Assembly: GCA_017649485.1 (NCBI GenBank)
Contig: JAGCGS010000033.1
Coordinates: forward strand, 1 to 43,585
Reading direction: 5' to 3'
Origin: Bacteroidaceae bacterium
Lineage (GTDB): Bacteria; Bacteroidota; Bacteroidia; Bacteroidales; Bacteroidaceae
Length of the DNA: 43,585 bases
Shown: one piece after another, positions 7,630 through 14,690 of the stretch
Numbering within the stretch: the first letter of the stretch is position 1
How the letters are laid out: each line of letters begins with the position of its first letter
Made by a program: the position numbers and the translations under genes
The notes under the pieces: model-generated
Database searches by the model: none
What the model saw: the letters and a program-made list of their open reading frames with translations, nothing else
What the model was told of the DNA's origin: nothing

Positions 7630-8670
7630 TTAAAATTTATACTCTAATATACAACCTTCAGGGTCATATCCAATTCCATAAAGCAATCCTTCTTTTTCAT
7701 CAACACCAAAAGCGAACAGTTCTTTTTCCAATTCATAATGCGCGACAGGATTACCATCCCAGTCATAAACAAATACATGTGACCCATGCCATGCTTTATT
7801 TACATCATCTCCTACTATTTTACCGGCATAAAGTGTATAGACAAAGCTATCCGTACATTCTAATCCGACAAACCCTGTCCTACACTTCATGGAGACAGCT
7901 GTGGGTGAGTAATCACTTTTTGTCCTCACAAAAATGGGAGGGAAATAATTCAGCAAGATTCGCTCATTTATGCCCTTCTCATCACAATCATAGATAGCTA
8001 AGGCACATCCATTGTCTATTACAACTGCCAGTCTCGTCCCATCTGGCTTAAACCGATGTTGCCCACTTTTATAAGCATCAACCAACACAGACGTTTCCAT
8101 ATCTCTTGTCTCGGGAAAGTCCGGGAACCCATAGGAATCTATCTCTATACCATCTTTATAATATTTTATCCATGAATCACCCTTCCAACTTTTGGCTGCC
8201 ATATAACTACCATGAAAATCAGGCAGCGAAACAGCCTCAACGCCAATATCTTGAAAGTCTATTATGTAAAGAGCAGAATCGCTATCTTCCATGATAAGAT
8301 AACGCTTCATTGTATTAATCTCATAGACTGTCATTCCAGTCTTTTCCTTAATAAAGGATGTCGGGTATATTAATTCACCTGGCCCATTTCCATAATTAAC
8401 GCCTTGTCTAACCTGTAATGTACTCCTATCTATAATTTTAAAAATATTAGAGCGAGCATAATCAAACACAAAATAACGATGGCTATCCTTCTTAATAGAA
8501 AAAGGTCTATAAGTATCAAGACTCTCTAAATCTATCCTATTACTAATCTGTAAATTCTTGTGAGGCACTCTCCTAAAATGTGAGACAGGACTATTGTCTA
8601 CTTGCTTGGTTGGGCAAGCAGACAATAGCACAGAGAATAATCCAATCAACAATAGCCTTATACCTGTCAT
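7630..8670 (-). CDS. Six-bladed beta-propeller lipoprotein, 346 aa
   Basis: Start chosen at ATG 8670, which gives a compact signal peptide ending LLSAC (Cys19) and a 4-nt gap after the preceding peptide gene; the earlier Met at 8703 would add 11 polar residues and overlap that gene. The mature part contains repeated beta blades with the motif VNYGNGPGELIYPTSF, a hallmark of the BF3164-like / TolB-like propeller lipoproteins of Bacteroidetes. It is likely anchored to the outer membrane. Tight linkage to the NVEAL peptide upstream suggests it binds, displays or retains that peptide (inference). It is a paralogue of 8934-9956 (GDIGQGPGEISNLGS at the same place). A 15-bp hairpin sits across its lipobox codons. 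Confidence 0.85.
   Translation of the reverse strand: MTGIRLLLIGLFSVLLSACPTKQVDNSPVSHFRRVPHKNLQISNRIDLESLDTYRPFSIKKDSHRYFVFDYARSNIFKIIDRSTLQVRQGVNYGNGPGELIYPTSFIKEKTGMTVYEINTMKRYLIMEDSDSALYIIDFQDIGVEAVSLPDFHGSYMAAKSWKGDSWIKYYKDGIEIDSYGFPDFPETRDMETSVLVDAYKSGQHRFKPDGTRLAVVIDNGCALAIYDCDEKGINERILLNYFPPIFVRTKSDYSPTAVSMKCRTGFVGLECTDSFVYTLYAGKIVGDDVNKAWHGSHVFVYDWDGNPVAHYELEKELFAFGVDEKEGLLYGIGYDPEGCILEYKF
8591..8628 (-). repeat. 15-bp hairpin across the lipobox Cys codon of the propeller gene at 8670
   Basis: Plus-strand arms 8591-8605 (CTATTGTCTACTTGC) and 8614-8628 (GCAAGCAGACAATAG), loop 8 nt. In the minus-strand mRNA all 15 positions pair, one as G-U. It covers nt 43-80 of the coding sequence, with the Cys19 codon at the top of the 5' arm. 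No U-run follows, so it is not an intrinsic terminator. Confidence 0.8.
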
Positions 8671-8674
8671 AGAA

Positions 8675-8905
8675 TTATTGATATGGCTCTTCAAGCTTTT
8701 CACCTACTACAGTAATATCTGGTAAAACACATGGTTGATTCTTAGTGTTGGCACACCAAGGTCCGAAATCCACACTTTGTGCCAATGCCTCCACATTAGC
8801 CTGTGTCAATTCACTTACAATCATTTCGCTCTTATTAGAGCTTGTAATCATATAGCCAGCTGCGATAGCAGCTACGAGGGCTACGTTCATAAATACTTTC
8901 TTCAT
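8675..8905 (-). CDS. NVEAL-type small exported peptide (second copy), 76 aa
   Basis: Same plan as its two neighbours: hydrophobic leader (NVALVAAIAAGYMI), conserved SNKSE...ELTQANVEALAQS, then a tail with Cys51 and Cys59 (C-x7-C: CANTKNQPC) ending VVGEKLEEPYQ. The leader is less like the other two at DNA level, so it is the diverged copy. The propeller lipoprotein starts 4 nt after its stop, suggesting coupled translation. The mature product, if cut after the AIAAG region, would be about 58 residues; if cut after ALA (Ala42), 34 residues. Function is unknown; a secreted signal, surface peptide or modified peptide are all possible. Confidence 0.85.
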   Translation of the reverse strand: MKKVFMNVALVAAIAAGYMITSSNKSEMIVSELTQANVEALAQSVDFGPWCANTKNQPCVLPDITVVGEKLEEPYQ

Positions 8906-8933
8906 AATCCATTTCTTTTAAATGTTATTAAAT

Positions 8934-9956
8934 TCAGTCTAATATACCTTTCAAGTCCAGGTAGCCGAACTGCATTACCTCATCCGCAAAAGTGAAATAT
9001 ATTAATCCATTCTCCTCGTCAATAGTCAAGTGCCAGATATTTTTCCCGACATTAAACGTCATTAGATAATCACCATTCATGGAAAAAACGTGACATTGCT
9101 TAGCATATTGCTGCTTATCATAATCATAACCCGCATAAGCAGCGATAAACTTATCTTTATAGCACACGACATCGCCAAAATGCCTCTTGTTGTCACCATT
9201 CACACTCCATTGTGGACCTTTAATCCTGAATTTAAGATTCAAATCCTTGTCAAAAACATTGATAAGGTCATAATACCTGTTGCATTCAATAAGTATCTGA
9301 TTATCGACAGAATAGGCGCAACTCACTCTAAAAACCTTAAGACCCGCCAGCTCATGCTTATGAGTTATTACCTCACCTGTACTCATATTCCAGATGCCTG
9401 CCATTTGAGCCATAGTATTTCTCTCAAAGTTGGCATATCCGATAACTCCATAAGATAGCGTGTCAGTCAAGTATTGATAAGATACTGGAATAGTAGTGTT
9501 TTCAAATTTTACCCTAACATGAGGAGTATAATCAGCAACTACCATGATGCTGTCAATATCATAACTTAGCACTCTTGACCCGCCTAAATCTGTAACCAAC
9601 AGCAAGCCCTTTAAGGCATCTATCGCAACTGAACCTAAATTAGAAATCTCACCTGGACCTTGACCTATATCTCCCGCACTACCCACATAATCCCAAGTGT
9701 CTTTGTTAAACAAATGAATCATTTTGCCTACCGCCCTATGATCTTTGACTATTAAAAAATCGTCATGCACCTGCAAGTATGCGTGTGATGAGGACATGGG
9801 TAGCTCATCAGGATTAAACTCCCTGACCTGAAAGCTCAAATCAATTAGATTATTCCTTTTAGATTGAATAATCACTTCACCACTTTCGTTATGGTTGCCA
9901 CAGCCAACCATAACGAAAGCCAGAAAAAGAAAGCAAAATCTTATGTAGCCGGCCAT
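8934..9956 (-). CDS. Six-bladed beta-propeller lipoprotein, 340 aa
   Basis: Signal peptide ends MVGC (Cys19), a good lipobox. The body shows blade repeats including LFNKDTWDYVGSAGDIGQGPGEISNLG and VAIDALKGLLLVTDLGGSRVLSYD, matching the BF3164-like/TolB-like propeller lipoproteins. Its start overlaps the end of the NVEAL gene upstream by 16 nt, so translation is probably coupled. Only about half of the residues look shared with the propeller at 7630-8670, mostly the GxGPGE blade. Like that gene it carries a perfect 15-bp hairpin over the lipobox. A binding partner or receptor for the NVEAL peptide encoded with it is the simplest reading of the pairing, but nothing proves it. Confidence 0.85.
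   Translation of the reverse strand: MAGYIRFCFLFLAFVMVGCGNHNESGEVIIQSKRNNLIDLSFQVREFNPDELPMSSSHAYLQVHDDFLIVKDHRAVGKMIHLFNKDTWDYVGSAGDIGQGPGEISNLGSVAIDALKGLLLVTDLGGSRVLSYDIDSIMVVADYTPHVRVKFENTTIPVSYQYLTDTLSYGVIGYANFERNTMAQMAGIWNMSTGEVITHKHELAGLKVFRVSCAYSVDNQILIECNRYYDLINVFDKDLNLKFRIKGPQWSVNGDNKRHFGDVVCYKDKFIAAYAGYDYDKQQYAKQCHVFSMNGDYLMTFNVGKNIWHLTIDEENGLIYFTFADEVMQFGYLDLKGILD
9883..9919 (-). repeat. Perfect 15-bp hairpin across the lipobox Cys codon of the propeller gene at 9956
   Basis: Plus-strand arms 9883-9897 (CTTTCGTTATGGTTG) and 9905-9919 (CAACCATAACGAAAG), loop 7 nt (CCACAGC). In mRNA it covers nt 38-74 of the coding sequence, with the Cys19 codon in the loop. There is no U-run after it. 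The arms are unrelated in sequence to those of the hairpin at 8591-8628, but the position and stem length are the same. Confidence 0.9.
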
Positions 9957-10174
9957 ACTTTTTCCATATAATCTTCATGCCATCCATTACAGAAACAGCC
10001 TTCACCGCAATTAATTAAACACCCGTTAGGACACATTGGACTTGCAAGTGCTTCAACATTAGCAGATGTCAAGTCATTCACACTTACTTCGCTCTTTTCA
10101 GAGCTAATCATACTGTAGCCAGCAGCAATCGCAATTGCTGACATGAGGGCTACGCTCATTAAAAACTTCTTCAT
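9941..10174 (-). CDS. NVEAL-type small exported peptide (first copy), Cys-rich tail, 77 aa
   Basis: Leader ALMSAIAIAAGYSM, conserved SSEKSE...DLTSANVEALA, then a tail far richer in cysteine than the others: Cys48, 52, 56, 60 and 62, i.e. C-x3-C-x3-C-x3-C-x-C, followed by NGWHEDYMEKVWPAT. The first and third Cys keep the C-x7-C spacing of the other two copies. The tail could be cross-linked by disulfides or bind metal. It follows the DUF1573/thioredoxin-like lipoprotein by 29 nt and overlaps the propeller start by 16 nt. It belongs to the NVEAL family by its central motif; no function is known to me. Confidence 0.85.
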   Translation of the reverse strand: MKKFLMSVALMSAIAIAAGYSMISSEKSEVSVNDLTSANVEALASPMCPNGCLINCGEGCFCNGWHEDYMEKVWPAT

Positions 10175-10203
10175 AAATAATGCAATTTTAATGTTATTGA
10201 TAA

Positions 10204-11082
10204 TTATTCAACTCTACCACTGACAGATATACGCAGTGGAGATTGTTTTGCATTGCAATACAAAGTAACCGTCTTATGGAAGGCCCCCTTCTTGTCTGGG
10301 TCATAGCTTAACACTACCTCACCAGCCTCTCCTGGCATAATTGGTACCCTTGGGTATTCCACTTTGGTACATCCACAAGAAACTACCACATCTTGCACTA
10401 CCAAAGGCTTAGAGCCTGTGTTAGTAAGCTTCAGTTTTGTTTCCTGTTTATTGCCAATCTCAATCTCCCCAAAGTCAATGGTGTTTTGATCAATCGCAGC
10501 TTCAGTCAAAGATACTTGGGGCTTGCTCTCACCATCCTTGCCCAGGATAATGCTTTGGTAAAGCTCCAACACCTTGGGACTTTGAACAGGATTGCCGATG
10601 GCAAGCACTTTGTTATCCTTGTCCAAGAGCATGGTCTGGAAATTGAAATTAGCCGGAAAATGGTTCAGGGCATTAAACTCTCCTTGCAAATCCAACAAAA
10701 TCGGATAGTCAAAGCCTCCGCTCTTTGTAGCATACATTACATCCCGCAGTTTATCCGGAGAGAACACAAAGACAAAGGGAACACGAACAGCAGACACAGA
10801 GTCTATGCGATGAATGATGTTCTTCCACCTGTCCAACTGCAACTTGCAACTGACGCAACCTACTGAATCCACGTAACTCACCACTTTGTAGTCAGCCTCA
10901 CGGAAATTGAAATCAACCGTATCCTGCCCAAAGATAGTGAAAACTGGATTGTTTGGAAAAACGACTTCTTTCCCTTGCCATTCCCCTACAATTCTAACAG
11001 CGTCATTACTGCTTGAACTTTTACAAGAGGCAAGCATGCCCAATACCACCAATAATATCAGATGCCTCAGATTAAGCAGCAT
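10204..11082 (-). CDS. Thioredoxin-like / DUF1573 lipoprotein, 292 aa
   Basis: Start set at ATG 11082, giving a clean lipoprotein signal (GMLASC, Cys20) and a 10-nt gap after the DUF3244 gene; the longer frame would add 27 unlikely residues. Residues about 60-180 look like a thioredoxin-type fold with a CVSC active-site-like pair (Cys76, Cys79) in YVDSVGCVSCKLQLDRW, then FVFVFSP and YPILLDLQGEFN. Residues about 195-292 are DUF1573 (IDFGEIEIGNKQETKLKLTNTG...VSCGCTKVEYP...GRVE), an Ig-like ASPM/Hydin-type module. The two-domain layout is common in Bacteroidetes beside peptide clusters. It could act on the Cys pairs of the NVEAL peptides encoded next, as oxidase, reductase or isomerase; this is inference from neighbourhood. 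Confidence 0.85.
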   Translation of the reverse strand: MLLNLRHLILLVVLGMLASCKSSSSNDAVRIVGEWQGKEVVFPNNPVFTIFGQDTVDFNFREADYKVVSYVDSVGCVSCKLQLDRWKNIIHRIDSVSAVRVPFVFVFSPDKLRDVMYATKSGGFDYPILLDLQGEFNALNHFPANFNFQTMLLDKDNKVLAIGNPVQSPKVLELYQSIILGKDGESKPQVSLTEAAIDQNTIDFGEIEIGNKQETKLKLTNTGSKPLVVQDVVVSCGCTKVEYPRVPIMPGEAGEVVLSYDPDKKGAFHKTVTLYCNAKQSPLRISVSGRVE

Positions 11083-11092
11083 AATACTCCTA

Positions 11093-11449
11093 TCAGAATA
11101 AGCCATAGAGGCAGATACCATTGAAATATAGGCTGATGCTATATTTATCTTCATCCACTTCATCTGGCAACAATATAGGCTGCTGACCTATAAAACCTCC
11201 AAGCTGAACAGTATAGATCTCGTCCTCATTGCTGTCAGCTATCACCACTGTCATACCATCTATATAATATGGTGCAGTGATAGTTAGAACTCCAAGTTCG
11301 TATGAGGCAGTAGGGTAAAGGGCAGGGGCTTTGCTACCAGGGGTTCCGTTGCCACCGAAGTTCTTGGGTCTTCTATCCAGATCTATCTCATCTGCAACAG
11401 AAACCAAACTGAAACATGCGCAAATTAATAATAACAGTACCTTTTTCAT
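11093..11449 (-). CDS. DUF3244-type small secreted protein, 118 aa
   Basis: ATG at 11449 preferred over the GTG at 11455. The signal peptide ends near SVADE (about residue 20). The mature part begins with a Gly/Pro-rich stretch (DRRPKNFGGNGTPGSKAPA) and continues into the DUF3244 beta domain (YELGVLTITAPYYIDGMTVVIAD...YSISLYFNGICLYGLF). Clear paralogue of 3491-3847. It is the first gene of the NVEAL unit, preceded by a -7 box and four phased ATTTCAC repeats, and is followed by the DUF1573 lipoprotein at 10 nt. No function known. Confidence 0.8.
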   Translation of the reverse strand: MKKVLLLLICACFSLVSVADEIDLDRRPKNFGGNGTPGSKAPALYPTASYELGVLTITAPYYIDGMTVVIADSNEDEIYTVQLGGFIGQQPILLPDEVDEDKYSISLYFNGICLYGLF

Positions 11450-11483
11450 AATCACATAATCTTATTAGTTCATTTTGATGGAA

Positions 11484-11581
11484 CAAAGATAAGATATGCG
11501 CTAAAAGCTGGCTAAAAAACCATTTCACTTTTATTTCACTTTTATCTTAACAAGGTAGGGATAATTTCACTTAAATTTCAC
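11484..11581 (-). promoter_or_regulatory. Probable activator-dependent promoter with four ATTTCAC repeats
   Basis: Minus-strand -7 box TATCTTTG at 11491-11484 with no TTTG at the expected -33 place. Upstream, ATTTCAC (plus strand) occurs at 11522-11528, 11533-11539, 11564-11570 and 11575-11581: two pairs, each with 11-bp spacing, exactly 42 bp (about four helical turns) apart. Direct repeats at 11 bp are the usual site form of OmpR/PhoB winged-helix regulators; one such regulator is encoded at the end of this unit (5924-6367). The repeats would lie about 45-105 bp before the start of transcription. Confidence 0.65.
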
Positions 11582-11613
11582 CAAGCAGAATTACTACACT
11601 GATATACAATTGA

Positions 11614-13288
11614 TTAAATACCGTCAATGATTTTATCAAATTCTTCGGCTTTTCCTTCTTTTCCCACAACTTTTTTATAAAGTCTCTTACGGGAATTTGT
11701 TATAGTACTTTCCCTTCGGCTCAGCAAACTGGCTATATGTGAAGGACTGAACCCCATTTTCAACAACAGGCAGACTCTCAAATCTTGTGGCTTATTCACA
11801 CCTAATGTGTGCAAACGGGTTGTAAAGTCGGGGAATATATTATTAATCAGTTCCTCCACCTCTATCAGCTCTTTGTCTGAAATACCTTTACTCGTATTTA
11901 AGAGTCTCCCATAGATTGAAGATTCAAATATCGTTTGCTTTCTATTATCACTTTTAGACTGACGAAGTTGCTCCATCATATTATCATTGATTAGCCTATC
12001 ACGCTCTTGAAGCAAAGAATGCTTTTCACGTTCAGCTTCCTTTCTTCTCAACTGTTCCTCTTTCAGATACTGATCCAACAGGGCATTATTGTATTTCAAC
12101 CTATCTCTGTCTGAACGAATCCTGTTTCCATAGATTATGAGTACAGAGATAATCACCATAATGAACAATCCGATAATGATTACGAAATATGTATATTGCA
12201 TGTTCAGATGCTTCAGACGATCTTTTTCCTTCTCGAGTTTCTGGCTATTATACAAGCTATTGATGCGGGCAATCTGCCCGGAATCAGTGATAAGTGATAA
12301 CGAATCAGTCAGTTCCTTATATGGAACAAGATGTTTGATTATTTCATCTATGTTTCTATCATTTGCAGCCATGCTCAAAAGCATTGCTTCAGCCTGCTGA
12401 CGACTCCCTATTGAATGAGATCTTAACATCTGTTCATAATAAGGTCTTGCCAATTCATACTTATGTTGCCTAAAGAAGATATAACCAGCGATAGAATTAG
12501 CAATATCTTTATAGTCTTCGCCAACATTTTCCATCGATGATTTCATGAAATCTTCAGCCAAATCATAATTGTCCATATAATTATACGCCTCAGCTTTTCT
12601 AAGATTAGCATAACTCTGTAAGCTCTTATCCCCCATCTGTGACGCTAAATCAAATGCCTTATCATAATATTTTAGACTGGTTTCATACTCTTCCATTTCC
12701 ATATAGCAATAGCCTAAATCACTTAGTGCAGCAAACATGCCCAATGAATCTGAAATAACATCTGCATATTGATAAAAACTCTCAAGATCTTTTAAAGCCA
12801 TATCATACAGAGCCTGTGATCTGAAGATTTCACCTCTTTGTGAATGAATTTTGCTTAGTAAATAGCTGTCGCCTTCATCTGCCACATCAAGGGCTTTATT
12901 GAAATACTCTAAAGCGCGCTGGGCATCATACAAAGAAACATAGGTTCTGCCAGCATAGTAATACGCCTCTGGCAATGTGCCTTTATCGCCCTCTTCTTCA
13001 TAGTAGTCAATGACAGCGATAATCATACTGTCAGTTACAAGAGGCTTGTTAATCTTGTCTTCTGCTTTAATCTTTTGCAGCTCAAACCTCATCCTGGCAT
13101 CATGACTTTCCTGAAGCATAAAGCTGTCTATGGCAACCAACGCATTAAATGCCGCCCAGTAGTTGCCGGCATCAAGCAAACTATCAATATAGTTGAGTGC
13201 CACGTTAGGACTATTATAGAAAACACCCCCTACACCCTGACAAACAGAGCGTTATCATCAGAATCAGTATGTATTGTATTTGGCTCAT
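11614..13288 (-). CDS. Membrane-anchored TPR regulator with C-terminal HTH, frameshift near the start
   Basis: Paralogue of 3977-5722: periplasmic TPRs (LPEAYYYAGRTYVSLYDAQRALEYFNKALD and more), one membrane helix about 160-180 residues from the C-terminus side of the TPRs (YFVIIIGLFIMVIISVLIIYG), a long coiled coil, and an HTH-like end (LRVCLLLKMGFSPSHIASLLSRRESTITNSRKRL). The main frame runs 13203-11614 from a GTG and lacks a signal sequence. A lipoprotein signal (MSQIQYILILMITLCLSGCRG) starts at ATG 13288 in another frame and stops at 13214. Removing one G from the five-G run at 13226-13230 joins them as ...SGCRG-VFYNSPNVALNYID, giving about 558 residues. So either a disrupted gene or a sequence error. 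It probably controls the unit starting at 11449. Confidence 0.8.
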
Positions 13289-13316
13289 CAACTATGAATT
13301 ATCTCTAATCACTGCG

Positions 13317-13348
13317 CAAAGATAAGCAACAAATAATTCCCAAACAAA
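13317..13348 (-). promoter_or_regulatory. Bacteroidetes sigma-A promoter of the TPR regulator at 13288
   Basis: Minus strand: TTTG (13348-13345), 20 nt, TATCTTTG (13324-13317). This octamer and spacing are identical to the promoter of the paralogue (5754-5785). Its position 29 nt before ATG 13288 supports that ATG, not GTG 13203, as the true start. Confidence 0.8.
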
Positions 13349-13456
13349 TAAATTTGCCAGAAACAGCCAGGAGTCCAAAGCAAGAATTAGCAATAATTGA
13401 GTAACGATAAATGAAGAAAAAAAGTATGCATGTGACTGCTTACATAGTGACACCAT

Positions 13457-13491
13457 ACAAAAAAAGAAGGCCCTGCATGATGCAGAGCCTT
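13457..13491 (-). terminator. Intrinsic terminator after rplI
   Basis: Minus-strand stem AAGGCTCTGC...GCAGGGCCTT followed by TCTTTTTTT. It closes the rpsF-rpsR-rplI operon and separates it from the accessory region to the left. Confidence 0.85.
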
Positions 13492-13513
13492 ACTTCTTAA
13501 ATTATAGCGGGGA

Positions 13514-13969
13514 TTAAGCTTCCTCAGTTTCAGCCACAACCTCGAAAGGAATCTCAACCTTTACCTCCTTGTGCAGCTGTACATTAGCCACGTAGTTACC
13601 AACCTCCTTCACACTACCTTTTACGGTAATGATCTTGCGGTCGATCTCATGACCCAACTTAGCCAACTCGTCAGCAATCTGCATAGCGCCAACAGAACCG
13701 AAGATGGTTCCAGTGTTGCTAACCTTAGCAGCAATCTTCAGGCTAACATCCTTGAGCTCCTCAGCCTTTGCCAACGCTTCATTCTTAATCTTCTCCAACT
13801 TGTGAGCACGCTGCTTCAGATCCTCAGCCAACTGCTTCTTTGCAGAAGGAGTAGCTACGATAGCCTTGCCCATAGGGATGAGGTAGTTACGGCCATAACC
13901 GTCTTTCACCTTAACGATATCGTTCTTGTAACCCAGATTGGCTACGTCTTCTTTCAAAATCAATTCCAT
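13514..13969 (-). CDS. rplI: 50S ribosomal protein L9
   Basis: 151 residues. The N-terminal domain is typical of L9: MELILKEDVANLGYKNDIVKVKDGYGRNYLIPMGKAIVAT, which binds 23S rRNA domain V, joined by a long helix (about 45-80) to a C-terminal domain ending VEIPFEVVAETEEA. Last gene of the S6-S18-L9 operon, 15 nt after rpsR, followed by an intrinsic terminator. Length and motifs are normal. Confidence 0.98.
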   Translation of the reverse strand: MELILKEDVANLGYKNDIVKVKDGYGRNYLIPMGKAIVATPSAKKQLAEDLKQRAHKLEKIKNEALAKAEELKDVSLKIAAKVSNTGTIFGSVGAMQIADELAKLGHEIDRKIITVKGSVKEVGNYVANVQLHKEVKVEIPFEVVAETEEA

Positions 13970-13984
13970 ACTATCTCCTCCTTA

Positions 13985-14269
13985 TTATTTCATCATGTCA
14001 GTTACATAAGGCAGCAGAGCCAAGTGACGGGCTCTCTTCACAGCTTGCGCTACACGGCGCTGGAACTTCAGAGAAGTACCAGTGATACGGCGAGGCAGGA
14101 TCTTGCCCTGCTCGTTGAGGAACTTCTTCAGGAACTCAGGATCCTTATAGTCGATGTACTTGATGCCGGCCTTCTTGAAACGGCAGTACTTCTTCTTCTT
14201 AACATCTACTGAAGGGGGAGTCAGATATCTGATTTCAGACTGCTCTTGAACGTTCTGATTCTGTGCCAT
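13985..14269 (-). CDS. rpsR: 30S ribosomal protein S18
   Basis: 94 residues. It contains the S18 core [28 protein letters not shown] followed by [35 protein letters not shown]18 binds the 30S platform together with S6, whose gene ends 2 nt upstream, consistent with coupled synthesis. The N-terminal 20 residues ([21 protein letters not shown]) are a Bacteroidetes-style extension. Confidence 0.98.
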   Translation of the reverse strand: MAQNQNVQEQSEIRYLTPPSVDVKKKKYCRFKKAGIKYIDYKDPEFLKKFLNEQGKILPRRITGTSLKFQRRVAQAVKRARHLALLPYVTDMMK

Positions 14270-14271
14270 AA

Positions 14272-14613
14272 TTAATCCTCCTTTTTAGTTTTAAGACTTC
14301 TTCTCTTAGCGGCATACTCAGCAGCATATTTTTCCTGCTTCAATGTCAAAAAGCGAAGAACGCGCTCATCACGACGATAATTAACCTCTAACTTAGCGAT
14401 CACTGTAGGATCAGCCTCAAACTCTACCAACTGATAAAAACCAGTGGTCTTCTTCTCAATAGGATAAGCCAGCTTCTTCAAGCCCCAGCTCTCTTCATTG
14501 ACAATCGTACCACCATTTGCGGTGATGATGCCAGTGAACTTACCTACCGCTTCCTTCATCTGATCATCAGACAAAACGGGAGTCAAAATGAAAACGGTTT
14601 CGTATTGATTCAT
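14272..14613 (-). CDS. rpsF: 30S ribosomal protein S6
   Basis: 113 residues, ferredoxin-like S6 fold: [23 protein letters not shown], the [23 protein letters not shown] strand and the [15 protein letters not shown] segment. First gene of the operon with rpsR and rplI. A strong promoter lies 47-75 nt upstream and is back to back with that of the MarR gene. The 5' leader of about 40-50 nt is AT-rich; S6:S18 autoregulatory structures known in other phyla are not evident in it. Confidence 0.98.
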   Translation of the reverse strand: MNQYETVFILTPVLSDDQMKEAVGKFTGIITANGGTIVNEESWGLKKLAYPIEKKTTGFYQLVEFEADPTVIAKLEVNYRRDERVLRFLTLKQEKYAAEYAAKRRSLKTKKED

Positions 14614-14659
14614 ACTGTTTAATAATAAAAAAATTAATTGTTTTGCAAAAATGCGGATG

Positions 14660-14690
14660 CAAAGGTAGGCTTTTTATTTGGAACTGCAAA
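14660..14690 (-). promoter_or_regulatory. Promoter of rpsF-rpsR-rplI
   Basis: Minus strand TTTG (14690-14687), 19 nt, TACCTTTG (14667-14660): perfect Bacteroidetes promoter. It interleaves with the opposite-strand promoter at 14677-14707, so the two polymerases would compete for the same DNA. Confidence 0.85.

Noticed and set aside
8671-8703. Earlier start of the propeller lipoprotein at 8703
   Set aside because: Adds polar residues before a complete lipoprotein signal and overlaps the peptide gene; ATG 8670 aligns Cys19 with the paralogue.
9883-9919. Hairpin as an intrinsic terminator
   Set aside because: No U-run follows on the minus strand and it lies inside a coding region.
13571-14212. 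Plus-strand open frame of 213 codons
   Set aside because: Antisense to rplI and rpsR, both highly conserved.
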